Positions 7,817-15,871 of a stretch of 64,000 nucleotides of DNA are shown here, piece by piece. Source of the stretch: Armatimonadota bacterium (GTDB lineage Bacteria > Armatimonadota > UBA5829). A program made the position numbers and the translations under genes. How positions within the stretch are numbered: position 1 is the stretch's first letter; each line of letters opens with the position of its first letter. A model generated the notes under the pieces. That model had not been told where the DNA came from. It saw nothing but the letters and a program-made list of their open reading frames with translations, and did no database searches. The stretch lies in NCBI GenBank assembly GCA_039679645.1, contig JBDKUO010000061.1:16152-80151 (forward strand), given 5' to 3'.

Positions 7817-10800
7817 ATGCAGAAATCAAGATTGATCGTGTTGTTGGTCGTAGTCAGCATCCTTGCGCTGTCGCTGCCTTCAATGGCGCAGCTCGCATCG
7901 GGCAACTGGCCGAGACCTGGACGCGATTACCACAACAGCGGGCTCAGCCCGGCAACAGTTATCGCAAAGCCTGTGCTCAAGTCATGGGCGCCGAAGGCGG
8001 TAACAGGCTACAATGCCTCACCTTATTACTGGTTGGACTTTACATTTGATGGGATTCAGATCGACCCGCAGGGCAATCTCTATGTCCAGGGCGATGATGA
8101 GTTCTCGGTAATAAAGATAAGTCCTACAGGCACTTATCCATGGGCATCACCCTATGGAGCTTCTATCACAAGCCATAACAACTATTATATGTATTATGGT
8201 TTGTCCTTGTTTGACGATGGCGTAAACCAGTATGCCATTGCGGGACCGCAGCAGTGGAAATCCGGCTCATGGGATGACAGAAAAGTATATGCCATAAACC
8301 CGAGTACCGGAGCAGCTTCCTGGTCGTCCGGGCTCTTAAATGATTCTTGGTATGTGTCACATACTAACACTGCAAGAACCGGTATGACTACCAATGTTAC
8401 CACATCAATTGGGCCTGACGGCTCAATCTATACCGGCAACTTCCGAGATTCTTACTTTGACCCAGTCGGTTCAGTATTTGCCCTTGACAAGACTGGCGCT
8501 CGAAAGTGGGCTTGGAACCAGTATGGACAGGGCGACACCTATGGTTCCGCTGCAATAAAGCAGTTGAATGGGAAGAACATCATTTATACCGCCAGCGGAA
8601 TCACTCATAATGATGCCACAGGTGCGTATGCCGGCTATCCGGCAGTCCCGAATATACTAGCTCTCCAGGACGACGGCACTTCGGCCTCTCTGCTTTGGAG
8701 CGCGAATATGGGATTTACCACTTCTCAGCCTGTTCTTTCAAGTGACGGTAACACTCTGTATGTGGCGGGTCGCGATACTCGTCCTCTTTCTACTGGCACA
8801 GGCGGCATTACAGTCGGCTCATATTGCGACACTTTCTTTGCGTTCGAAGCCGATACAGGCGTTAAGAAATGGTCCCTGAGCACCGGCGCACGCCATGCGT
8901 TCTCGCCGACTCTGGGTCCCAACAACATGATATATGTCTGCGGCGGATACTTCAGAACCGCGAATCAGAACCTGGCGGCTACGCCTGATGTTATGCCAAC
9001 TGCGAATCCCGGTGTGCTCGTCGCCATTAAGGATAACGGTTCAACAGGTGAAGTCAAGTGGTCTCTACCTCTGCCTGACGATGAGACATCAGATACCACA
9101 CGTGTTGCAGTTATAAGCACTACGCCTACCACTATGTATGTGGCAACCGGTAATGGTAGAGTATACTGCGTCCAGGATATGGGCACTTATGCCAAGATCC
9201 TCTGGACTTGGCAGGCATTTTCAACTCGCTGGTGCGGTGTGTGGGGACATGGCTTTACACCGGCCAATATTGTAGTTGCTGATGATGGAACGATCTACAC
9301 TGGTTGGAAGAACAACTTGTATGCGTTTGAGCCTGGCTATAATGCCGGCAGTCCTGTAGGCATCAGCGGCACCGTCAAGGATGCCGAAGGCAACCCGATT
9401 GCAAATGCATGGGTAGCTGCGGTAGCCTCAACATCGGTGTACCCGCTCGCCGATAATGCCAATCGTTTGTGGACAAAGACAAACTCAGACGGCACCTATC
9501 AGATAACACCGAATGCCGCCGGAACATACAATGTCGCAGCGGCTGCTCAGGGTTATGAGAGCAGTGCGAATCAGACTGCAGCGTTCACGACTACCACTAC
9601 CAGCGTTACGGCTGTAGACTTCACTCTCAGCCCTGCGAAGTACAACTGGGCGCTTGGTGCATCCGCATCAGCAACCAGTGTGAATGCTTCATATCCGGCT
9701 GCTTTGGCATGCGATGGTGATCTTACAAGCCGCTATGCTTCTACGGCAGCTTCTTCTGCATTGACTATTGATCTTGGTTCAGAGAAGACAATAGCTGAGG
9801 CCGTAATTTACTGGTGGTATAACTACGGCAAGGCCTATACGCTGGAATACAGTACTGATGGTACTACCTGGGCTACACCAGTAGCTTATCAAACCACAAC
9901 CGGTAATGGTGGTTTCCCGCTGGCATTTATTCCGAATGATGCTATTACTAATGGTTACTGTGGTGGTCCTGTAAAAAGCGCTGATGTTATAAAGTTCTCG
10001 ACGCCAATCGCTGCGCGGTATTGGAAAGTGAACTTTACATCAGTCAAGAACTTCTACGGTGACAGCTACAAGGGTGGCGCAACGGTTTACGGTTCAACTG
10101 CCACTTATGCTTCAATCTGGGATGTCGAACTCAGAGACAGCACCAAGGCCGGCGAACCGACTCCTAATACGATTGCATCTGTTAAGGCTGCGGACGATGG
10201 TGATGGAGTTGCGGTAAGCAACCTGCGCGTGACTGCTGTCGCGGGTGGCGGTGTACCCACAGACACACTCTTTGTCGAGACCGCGGATCGCACTGCCGGT
10301 ATCAAGGTTAAATTCACCGGTCTACCGACGACGATCCAGTTTGGTGACAAAGTCGCAGTGGTTGGAAGAGTTGCCACAGATCCTGTTACCACTGAGAGAT
10401 ACATTCAGGCGACTGCTGTTACACGCCTGGATTCAACGGCATGTCCTGCAAATCCGGCACTTGCCGAGCTTAGCATGAATAACAAGGCCGTAGCGGACAG
10501 TGTTTCCCAGGGTCTGTTTATCAAGACATGGGGCAAGGTCTCCGACTCTGCAACCGGCAGCTTCAAGATCAGTGATGGTTCCGCTGCTCCGATCAAGGTG
10601 CTGTGTGACAGCACCGGTGCGATCAGCCTGCCTGTGAATGACAACTACATCAGAGTTCGTGGTGTTGTGGGCAAGGACGCCGACGGTCCGGTTCTCTATA
10701 TGAGAAATGAGCGTGCCGACTGGGCTTATGGCTCAGATAATATACAGGCACTGCCGTTTACCGGCAACTCCAAGTATCCGGTTGAGTACCTGGTGCTTGG

Positions 10801-11353
10801 TCCGTTCACCACTGATCCTGCTCCGACCAATGCTTACGACCTGCTTGGTGTGGACTTCATCGGTGAGACTACCATCGGCACATCAGTTATGCCCGCTGCG
10901 GGTCTTGTGACTGCAGGTAAGACTTGGTTTGCTTCTTCTGCGAGCAGCGCTGCTGGCATACTGGACTTCAACAAAGTATTTGGAGTCGTCACTAGCGTTT
11001 CAGCAGCATATGCACACTTGTATCTGTGGTCTGAGACAGAGGCGCCTACTGTGGCGATAACGACTGGCTCTGATGACTGGCTGAAGGTATATGTCAATGG
11101 ATCCCTGCAGTATACGAAGGATGAAACTGCTTATCCTACGGGCCGTGGCGTTACAATCGGTCAGGATGGACCTACAGCCATCACTCTTCATCAGGGACTG
11201 AACAGCATACTGTTCAAGGTTGTCAATGGTCAAACTGGCTTTGGTATTAACAGCCAGTTCACTGATGTGGAAACTTATGGAGGCACTGGTTACGGCGGTT
11301 ACAACCCGTACGCAGCCACTGGCCTGGGCTATTCGCTTAACCCTGGACTGTAA
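7817..11353 (+). CDS. Secreted PQQ-like propeller / discoidin multidomain protein
   Basis: This 1178-residue exported protein starts at ATG 7817, with GAGGAG about ten bases upstream. It has a Sec signal peptide (MQKSRL, then a hydrophobic stretch to SMAQ). Residues about 25-510 form a PQQ/WD-type beta-propeller, with repeats such as FAFEADTGVKKWSL and VYAINPSTGAASWS. Residues about 512-600 are a carboxypeptidase-regulatory-like fold (GISGTVKDAEGNPIANAWV). Residues about 606-775 are an F5/8 type C (discoidin) carbohydrate-binding domain (LACDGDLTSRYAS, ARYWKVNF). Residues about 778-1000 look like OB-fold or DUF-type modules (GDKVAVVGRVATDP). The tail is Gly/Tyr rich. The layout suggests a large surface or secreted binding protein rather than an enzyme. 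It stands alone between a promoter and a strong terminator. Confidence 0.8.
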   Translation: MQKSRLIVLLVVVSILALSLPSMAQLASGNWPRPGRDYHNSGLSPATVIAKPVLKSWAPKAVTGYNASPYYWLDFTFDGIQIDPQGNLYVQGDDEFSVIKISPTGTYPWASPYGASITSHNNYYMYYGLSLFDDGVNQYAIAGPQQWKSGSWDDRKVYAINPSTGAASWSSGLLNDSWYVSHTNTARTGMTTNVTTSIGPDGSIYTGNFRDSYFDPVGSVFALDKTGARKWAWNQYGQGDTYGSAAIKQLNGKNIIYTASGITHNDATGAYAGYPAVPNILALQDDGTSASLLWSANMGFTTSQPVLSSDGNTLYVAGRDTRPLSTGTGGITVGSYCDTFFAFEADTGVKKWSLSTGARHAFSPTLGPNNMIYVCGGYFRTANQNLAATPDVMPTANPGVLVAIKDNGSTGEVKWSLPLPDDETSDTTRVAVISTTPTTMYVATGNGRVYCVQDMGTYAKILWTWQAFSTRWCGVWGHGFTPANIVVADDGTIYTGWKNNLYAFEPGYNAGSPVGISGTVKDAEGNPIANAWVAAVASTSVYPLADNANRLWTKTNSDGTYQITPNAAGTYNVAAAAQGYESSANQTAAFTTTTTSVTAVDFTLSPAKYNWALGASASATSVNASYPAALACDGDLTSRYASTAASSALTIDLGSEKTIAEAVIYWWYNYGKAYTLEYSTDGTTWATPVAYQTTTGNGGFPLAFIPNDAITNGYCGGPVKSADVIKFSTPIAARYWKVNFTSVKNFYGDSYKGGATVYGSTATYASIWDVELRDSTKAGEPTPNTIASVKAADDGDGVAVSNLRVTAVAGGGVPTDTLFVETADRTAGIKVKFTGLPTTIQFGDKVAVVGRVATDPVTTERYIQATAVTRLDSTACPANPALAELSMNNKAVADSVSQGLFIKTWGKVSDSATGSFKISDGSAAPIKVLCDSTGAISLPVNDNYIRVRGVVGKDADGPVLYMRNERADWAYGSDNIQALPFTGNSKYPVEYLVLGPFTTDPAPTNAYDLLGVDFIGETTIGTSVMPAAGLVTAGKTWFASSASSAAGILDFNKVFGVVTSVSAAYAHLYLWSETEAPTVAITTGSDDWLKVYVNGSLQYTKDETAYPTGRGVTIGQDGPTAITLHQGLNSILFKVVNGQTGFGINSQFTDVETYGGTGYGGYNPYAATGLGYSLNPGL

Positions 11354-11386
11354 GTTAGACGCAAAACAACAAATGCGGGCAACCGC

Positions 11387-11424
11387 AAAACTGGTGGGGA
11401 CAAATTGTCCCCACCAGTTTTTTT
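11387..11424 (+). terminator. Strong intrinsic terminator
   Basis: A near-perfect hairpin with core ACTGGTGGGGAC / GTCCCCACCAGT is followed by a run of seven T. It ends the propeller gene. Confidence 0.95.
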
Positions 11425-11514
11425 GTGGCTGGAAGGACTTAGAAGTCTGTTTACCGAACGAAGTATACAGCGTTACTCTATGCGCGTATTTGTATAATAA
11501 GGAGTTAACCTCAA

Positions 11515-12558
11515 ATGTCCCAGACAATCCCGGAGCCAGAATACCAGATCGTGGCTCCATATTCGCCCGAGCATCCGAGAAACGGAGAAGGGGATATCAT
11601 TGCTCTCAAAGACGGCAGCCTCTTGCTTGCATATGGCAAGTGGAGTGGCGGTGGAGATGACTTCGACTTCGCGGAGGTCTGGAGTAAGACATCGACAGAT
11701 GGCGGCAGGAAATGGGGCAACGACCGCGTAATTGTCCCGAATGAAGGTAAAGTAACGACATTTTCGACTGGTCTTCTACGGCTGGCAAATGGTGAGATAC
11801 TAATGTCATCTCTGAGCAAAGACTCAATGGAGGACTGCTCGATTTTCCTGCGGAAGTCCAGTGATGAGTGTAAAACTTGGACTCCTCGCATCAAGTTTGA
11901 GACGCCTGAAGGCTACTCCAACTACACAGGCATGAACAACGGCCGCCTAATCCAGCTAAAGAGTGGGCGAATACTTGGCGCAGGCTTTGATGGATGGGTG
12001 AATGGTCGTCCATTCATCGCGTTTTCGCTTATATCGGATGATAACGGCGATACATGGCGCGCAAGCAAGAACTATGTCAATATTCTAGATCTTGAGTCCA
12101 CAAACAAGGATGGTGCACAGGAACCGGGTGTTATAGAGCTTAAAGACGGCAGGATCATGATGTGGATACGTAACAGTCTCGGCTATGTAGCAAAGGCATA
12201 TTCAACAGATCAGGGCGAGACATGGAGCAAACCGGAACTCATAAAGCAGCTAAAAGCGCCTCTTGCTCCTGCCAGTATCAAGAGACTACCCCAGACCGGC
12301 GATCTGCTCATCGTATGGAATAACAATCAAACCGCTCGCCGCCCATTAAACTCAGCAATCTCAAAGGACGATGGCGAAACCTGGGAGAATATTAAAGTTG
12401 TCGATGACCATGAAGTAACATCATGGGGATTTGCGTATACCAGTATAACCCCGCTCGATGATATGGTTATCCTCACTTACTGGAATGGCGATGCTTCAAG
12501 CTTGAAGATGGCTAGAATCGATTATAGATGGTTTTATCAGCCAGATGGCTGCATATGA
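11515..12558 (+). CDS. Sialidase-like BNR-repeat protein, copy 1
   Basis: This 347-residue protein is read from ATG 11515 after a GGAG ribosome site. It is a six-bladed-propeller protein of the BNR/Asp-box sialidase superfamily (PF13088-like). Asp boxes of the form S-x-D-x-G-x-T-W are visible, such as TSTDGGRKW, SDDNGDTW, STDQGETW and SKDDGETW. The N-terminal HPRNGEGD motif fits the first arginine of this family. There is no signal peptide, so it is probably cytoplasmic. Many relatives are annotated as exo-alpha-sialidase without tested activity. It forms an operon with a close paralogue 16 bases downstream that has nearly the same ribosome-site context (GGAG, ten to eleven bases, then ATGTCC). 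Confidence 0.8.
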   Translation: MSQTIPEPEYQIVAPYSPEHPRNGEGDIIALKDGSLLLAYGKWSGGGDDFDFAEVWSKTSTDGGRKWGNDRVIVPNEGKVTTFSTGLLRLANGEILMSSLSKDSMEDCSIFLRKSSDECKTWTPRIKFETPEGYSNYTGMNNGRLIQLKSGRILGAGFDGWVNGRPFIAFSLISDDNGDTWRASKNYVNILDLESTNKDGAQEPGVIELKDGRIMMWIRNSLGYVAKAYSTDQGETWSKPELIKQLKAPLAPASIKRLPQTGDLLIVWNNNQTARRPLNSAISKDDGETWENIKVVDDHEVTSWGFAYTSITPLDDMVILTYWNGDASSLKMARIDYRWFYQPDGCI

Positions 12559-12574
12559 TAGGAGCTAATTTCAA

Positions 12575-13612
12575 ATGTCCGAGATAATTCCTGATCCTGA
12601 ATCGCAAATTGTAGCTCCATACTCACCGGAGCATACAAGAAACGGTGAAGCTGATATAATCCAGCTTGAGGACGGCAGCCTTTTACTTGCATATGGTAGG
12701 TGGAATGGCGGCCAGGACGACTTCGACTCAGCAGAAGTCTGGTGCAAAACATCGACCGATGGTGGCAAGACATGGGGCAATGACCGCGTACTCGTGTCCA
12801 ATGAGGGCAAAGTCACGACATTCTCAGTCTCCCTTCTAAGGCTTCAAAGCGGTGAGATATTGATGGCTTACCTGGTGAAGAACTCAACGGATGACTGCTC
12901 GATCTTCTTCCGCAAGTCCGCTGATGAGTGCAAAACCTGGAGTCAGCGCATTAAGTATGAGATTCCACCGGAATATTCCGGCTATACTGGTATGAACAAC
13001 AACCGGTTAATCCAGCTCAAGAGCGGTCGGATTGTTGGAGCTGCATTTGACGGTGCGTATGTCAAGGGCGATCCGATGATTTCCTTCACGATATATTCGG
13101 ACGATAATGGTGATACGTGGGCCAAGAGCAACGATATAGATATACGCGTGATCGATCCGGCAAACAGGCATGGCGCTCAGGAGCCATGTGTGATCGAGCT
13201 GAAGGACGGCCGTATGATGATGATCATACGCAACAATCTGGGCTGTCTCGGGCGGTCCTATTCTACTGACCGGGGTGAAACATGGAGCCGTTTCGAGCAG
13301 GTCAAGGAGCTTGAAGCTTCGCTTTCTCCAGCATCTATCGTAAGGCTTCCTCAGACAGGCGATCTGCTGCTTATCTGGAACAACAGTAAGACTATGGATC
13401 GGCGACCGCTGACATCGGCTATTTCCAAAGATGATGGCGCCACATGGGAGAATTTTAGGGTAGTCGATGACGGTGAAGTCACTTTTTGGGGCTTTGCATA
13501 TATAAGCATTACACCGGTTAATGATAAGATTCTGCTCACGTATTGGAACGGTGACGCCGCTAACCTAAAACTGACCTCAATTGACTACAGATGGTTTTAC
13601 CAGAAAGGCTAA
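12575..13612 (+). CDS. Sialidase-like BNR-repeat protein, copy 2
   Basis: This 345-residue tandem paralogue of the preceding gene aligns with it along the whole length (IVAPYSPEH, NGGQDDFDSAEVW, YTGMNN, FWGFAYISITP). The Asp boxes STDGGKTW, SDDNGDTW, STDRGETW and SKDDGATW are intact. It has no signal peptide, and the start codon follows AGGAG. The pair most likely arose by a local duplication. Differences cluster in the loop around residues 160-185, near VKGDPMISF, where substrate contacts are expected in this fold. The substrate is unknown. Confidence 0.8.
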   Translation: MSEIIPDPESQIVAPYSPEHTRNGEADIIQLEDGSLLLAYGRWNGGQDDFDSAEVWCKTSTDGGKTWGNDRVLVSNEGKVTTFSVSLLRLQSGEILMAYLVKNSTDDCSIFFRKSADECKTWSQRIKYEIPPEYSGYTGMNNNRLIQLKSGRIVGAAFDGAYVKGDPMISFTIYSDDNGDTWAKSNDIDIRVIDPANRHGAQEPCVIELKDGRMMMIIRNNLGCLGRSYSTDRGETWSRFEQVKELEASLSPASIVRLPQTGDLLLIWNNSKTMDRRPLTSAISKDDGATWENFRVVDDGEVTFWGFAYISITPVNDKILLTYWNGDAANLKLTSIDYRWFYQKG

Positions 13613-13617
13613 ATGTA

Positions 13618-13660
13618 AAAAAGGTCGTCTCAAGACATTGTTTTGAGACGACCTCTTCGC
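13618..13660. terminator. Bidirectional intrinsic terminator
   Basis: Fifteen-base stem AGGTCGTCTCAAGAC / GTTTTGAGACGACCT (one wobble). On the minus strand it is followed by TTTTTTAC, which suits the leftward zinc-ribbon gene. On the plus strand it is followed by a weaker pyrimidine run, closing the sialidase operon. Confidence 0.85.
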
Positions 13661-13684
13661 TTCATACATCAAGTATGAGAGCAA

Positions 13685-13867
13685 CTACCAGCGGCCACCG
13701 CCGCCACCGTAGCCACCATCATTCTTCTGGGACTTGCGGATTTCCCTGCAGGACTTGCAGCGAATCGGTTCGCTGAAACCTCGGGACTGGAAGAACTCCT
13801 GTTCACCTGCGGTGAAGATGAAGTTCTGACCGCAATCCTTGCACTTGATTTCTTTGTCTTGGGACAC
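13685..13867 (-). CDS. Small zinc-ribbon protein
   Basis: This 60-residue protein starts at GTG 13867, seven bases after an AGGGGG ribosome site. Longer readings from 13936 or 13959 have no ribosome site and add unrelated sequence. It carries CKDCGQNFIFTAGEQEFF, then GFSEPIRCKSCR, a typical probable zinc-ribbon (zf-trcl-like) pair of CxxC knuckles. A glycine-rich tail ending in RW follows. Such proteins are common and mostly of unknown role, possibly nucleic-acid binding. It converges on the sialidase operon with a shared terminator and has a long upstream region to itself. Confidence 0.85.
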   Translation of the reverse strand: MSQDKEIKCKDCGQNFIFTAGEQEFFQSRGFSEPIRCKSCREIRKSQKNDGGYGGGGGRW

Positions 13868-14098
13868 TTGTTTACCCCCTGGGTATGTTTTGATGACTTC
13901 TGTGGAACGAAAGGACTTTTCGAAATGGGAACCCAAGGACTAAACTTCCCTATTGCCATATCTATGAGCCCAGCTCCCAGGCCCGGTATAAGCCCCGGGT
14001 ACAGAAGCGTTATCTTATTATAACACGCTATTGCGGTTTTTGGGGATATTTTTTTAGTCGGTGTTGATCAGGTAGAGCGCGCAATCTCAAGGCTGATA
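13868..14098. other. Divergent intergenic region
   Basis: A minus-strand TATAAT-like element lies near 14014-14024. A CCCGG/CCGGG hairpin near 13980-14000 could lie in the leader of the zinc-ribbon gene. No further gene was seen. Confidence 0.4.
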
Positions 14099-14107
14099 TG
14101 TTATGAT
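14099..14107 (+). promoter_or_regulatory. Extended -10 promoter of a probably leaderless gene
   Basis: TG-T-TATGAT ends seven bases before the ATG at 14115, so the expected transcript start falls on or next to the start codon. There is no recognisable -35 box and no Shine-Dalgarno sequence. Confidence 0.5.
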
Positions 14108-14114
14108 GTAACTG

Positions 14115-15161
14115 ATGAAGGCACAAATAGACGATATCGACGCACGCATACTGGACTTGATTCAGAGCGAGTTCCCGCTTGATCCGATGCCGTTCGATGT
14201 AATCGGCAGGAGGCTCTCGATCGATTCTGATGATGTGCTCGCGCGGATAGCCCGACTGAAGTCTGATGGCATTATCAGGCAGATAAGCGCGATATTTGAC
14301 TCTGCCTCGCTGGGTTATCATAGTGCACTTGTCGCATTCAGGGTGTTGTCTGAATTACTTGACCGTGTGGCATCAGAAGTATCCGAGCACGATGGTGTCA
14401 GCCACTGCTATTCTCGCGACGCTGATTACAACCTCTGGTTTACACTTACACTCGCTCCCGAATACAATCTCCAGTCTGAAGTTGCTAGGCTTGCCGTGAT
14501 TGACGGTGTGCTGAGCCATATGCTGCTTCCCACTGTGAGAGTCTTCAAGATAGGTGTCTTTTTGAAAATAAGTGGAGAGGGAAGAGTTGAAGGTGGAGAG
14601 CAGACAATGGATGCAGAAAAGCTGACAGCAGCCAGACAAGTTACTCCCTCTCCTGGGGGAGAGGGCCGGGGTGAGGGCGCTCTCCCACTAAACATAGAAA
14701 ACGCAGAGGTCAAAGCAGCCGTCCGGGCGCTCCAGGCTGACCTGCCGCTTGTTGCGAGACCTTTTTCTGATCTTGCAAACGAATACGGCCTCTCGGAAGA
14801 CAAGCTTCTAAATATGGCACTGGTGTTTCTTCAAAATGGAGTTATGCGTAGATATTCGGCAGTGCTTCGCCATGGAAGAGCCGGCTACACATTCAATGCA
14901 ATGATATGCTGGCGTGTTTCGACCGATATGATAAGTGAGGTCGGTGAAAAAATCTCTCAACATTCGAGTGTTAGCCACTGCTATCAGCGCCCTACATATC
15001 CTGATTGGCCGTATTCCCTCTATACCATGGTCCACGCTCGATCTCAAGAAGAACTCGACGAAATTATCTCAGACCTTATGCTTAACTCTCTGAACTTTGA
15101 GCATTTGGTTCTCAAAACCCTCACTGAGTATAAAAAACAGCGCATTCTCTATTTTCAGTAA
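14115..15161 (+). CDS. ahbAB: Siroheme decarboxylase, AhbA-AhbB fusion
   Basis: This 348-residue protein has two tandem Lrp/AsnC-like halves. Half one (residues about 1-150) starts DDIDARILDLIQ and contains VSHCYSRDADYNLWFTL. Half two (about 198-348) contains the family signature SHCYQRPTYPDWPYSLYTM. AhbA and AhbB together convert siroheme to 12,18-didecarboxysiroheme, an early step of the alternative heme route and of heme d1 synthesis, in the cytoplasm. Fused forms are known (NirDL type). The linker, residues about 153-197, is encoded by repeat DNA (14571-14680) and is Gly/Glu rich. No other heme gene is near. A merely regulatory AsnC role is less likely given the SHCY motifs. Confidence 0.85.
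   Translation: MKAQIDDIDARILDLIQSEFPLDPMPFDVIGRRLSIDSDDVLARIARLKSDGIIRQISAIFDSASLGYHSALVAFRVLSELLDRVASEVSEHDGVSHCYSRDADYNLWFTLTLAPEYNLQSEVARLAVIDGVLSHMLLPTVRVFKIGVFLKISGEGRVEGGEQTMDAEKLTAARQVTPSPGGEGRGEGALPLNIENAEVKAAVRALQADLPLVARPFSDLANEYGLSEDKLLNMALVFLQNGVMRRYSAVLRHGRAGYTFNAMICWRVSTDMISEVGEKISQHSSVSHCYQRPTYPDWPYSLYTMVHARSQEELDEIISDLMLNSLNFEHLVLKTLTEYKKQRILYFQ
14571..14680 (+). repeat. Purine-rich repeat plus palindrome inserted in a coding linker
   Basis: 14571-14602 is a GTGGAGAG/AGTTGA-type purine repeat. 14646-14665 is the palindrome CCCTCTCC-TGGG-GGAGAGGG, followed by CCGGGGTGAGGG. The reading frame stays open. The purine repeat recurs at 30190-30233 inside priA and at 32061-32098. Confidence 0.75.
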
Positions 15162-15184
15162 GGCCATGATTTGCAATGGACAGA

Positions 15185-15793
15185 TTACTCATGCGGGTTA
15201 CAAATCGCCAGCTCACCCATCCACGCCGCAGCGCAGATCGGCTTCTCCAAATCCTTGAAGACTCCGCCATCTATGACATATTTCGCGGCGTCACATGCGT
15301 TATCGGCGACGAACGGATAGCTCCTGCTCTCAACTCTGTCCATCTCATATGTGCAGATGACATGGCATGAGTTGTCCTCCAGATCAAAACTGGACACTTC
15401 TACTCCATCGGCCCGCACGGTTCCTATGTATCCGACTGCGTCAGTCACTACACCCGCGATGCGAGGGGTATTATACTCGTCTTTTTCAAACCCCATCTCA
15501 GTGAGCACGGTCTGCAGTGCCACATCGGGCACAATTCCTGCTTCGATCTTTTCGAAAATCGGGTCCGTGTGAGAACCGTTCGATACAACCACACCGTTTT
15601 TCGACACTCGAATGCAGTTGTATGCGATATATGGGTTCTTTTTCATATCCTCAGGGTCCAGAGGCTGGATCGCAGTTCCGATGCCTGTGATCCTCGCCAC
15701 TCTGTTCGGAAATGACCTGGAAGATACCCTGTATGCCACAAACGGCGTATCTGTTTTGCCGACCGCCACTATTCGTCCAACGTACACTTTCAT
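15185..15793 (-). CDS. purO: IMP cyclohydrolase, archaeal PurO type
   Basis: This 202-residue protein matches the PurO family at its most characteristic stretches: YVGRIVAVGKT, FVAYRVSSRSFPNR, NPYIAYNCIRV, VVSNGSHTD and EKDEYNTPRIAGV. PurO closes the ring of FAICAR to give IMP, the last step of purine synthesis, using an Ntn-hydrolase-like fold. It is the usual enzyme of many archaea, while most bacteria use PurH. The length (about 200) is normal for the family. It ends 24 bases from the siroheme gene (convergent) and its start is 79 bases from the LysR gene on the same strand. purA, the next step from IMP to AMP, lies about 1.2 kb away, divergent. Whether a purH exists elsewhere cannot be seen. 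Confidence 0.85.
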   Translation of the reverse strand: MKVYVGRIVAVGKTDTPFVAYRVSSRSFPNRVARITGIGTAIQPLDPEDMKKNPYIAYNCIRVSKNGVVVSNGSHTDPIFEKIEAGIVPDVALQTVLTEMGFEKDEYNTPRIAGVVTDAVGYIGTVRADGVEVSSFDLEDNSCHVICTYEMDRVESRSYPFVADNACDAAKYVIDGGVFKDLEKPICAAAWMGELAICNPHE

Positions 15794-15871
15794 CCTCCTC
15801 GAGCTTATAGCAACAGTGCAAAGTGTAGCATCGGGGCCGATACTGTGTCAAATGGTGGCATCTTGGAGGAA

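Noticed and set aside
11000..11560. Long minus-strand reading frame over the end of the propeller gene and the start of sialidase copy 1
   Set aside because: It crosses a strong terminator and two well-supported genes and its translation has no recognisable features; it is a shadow.
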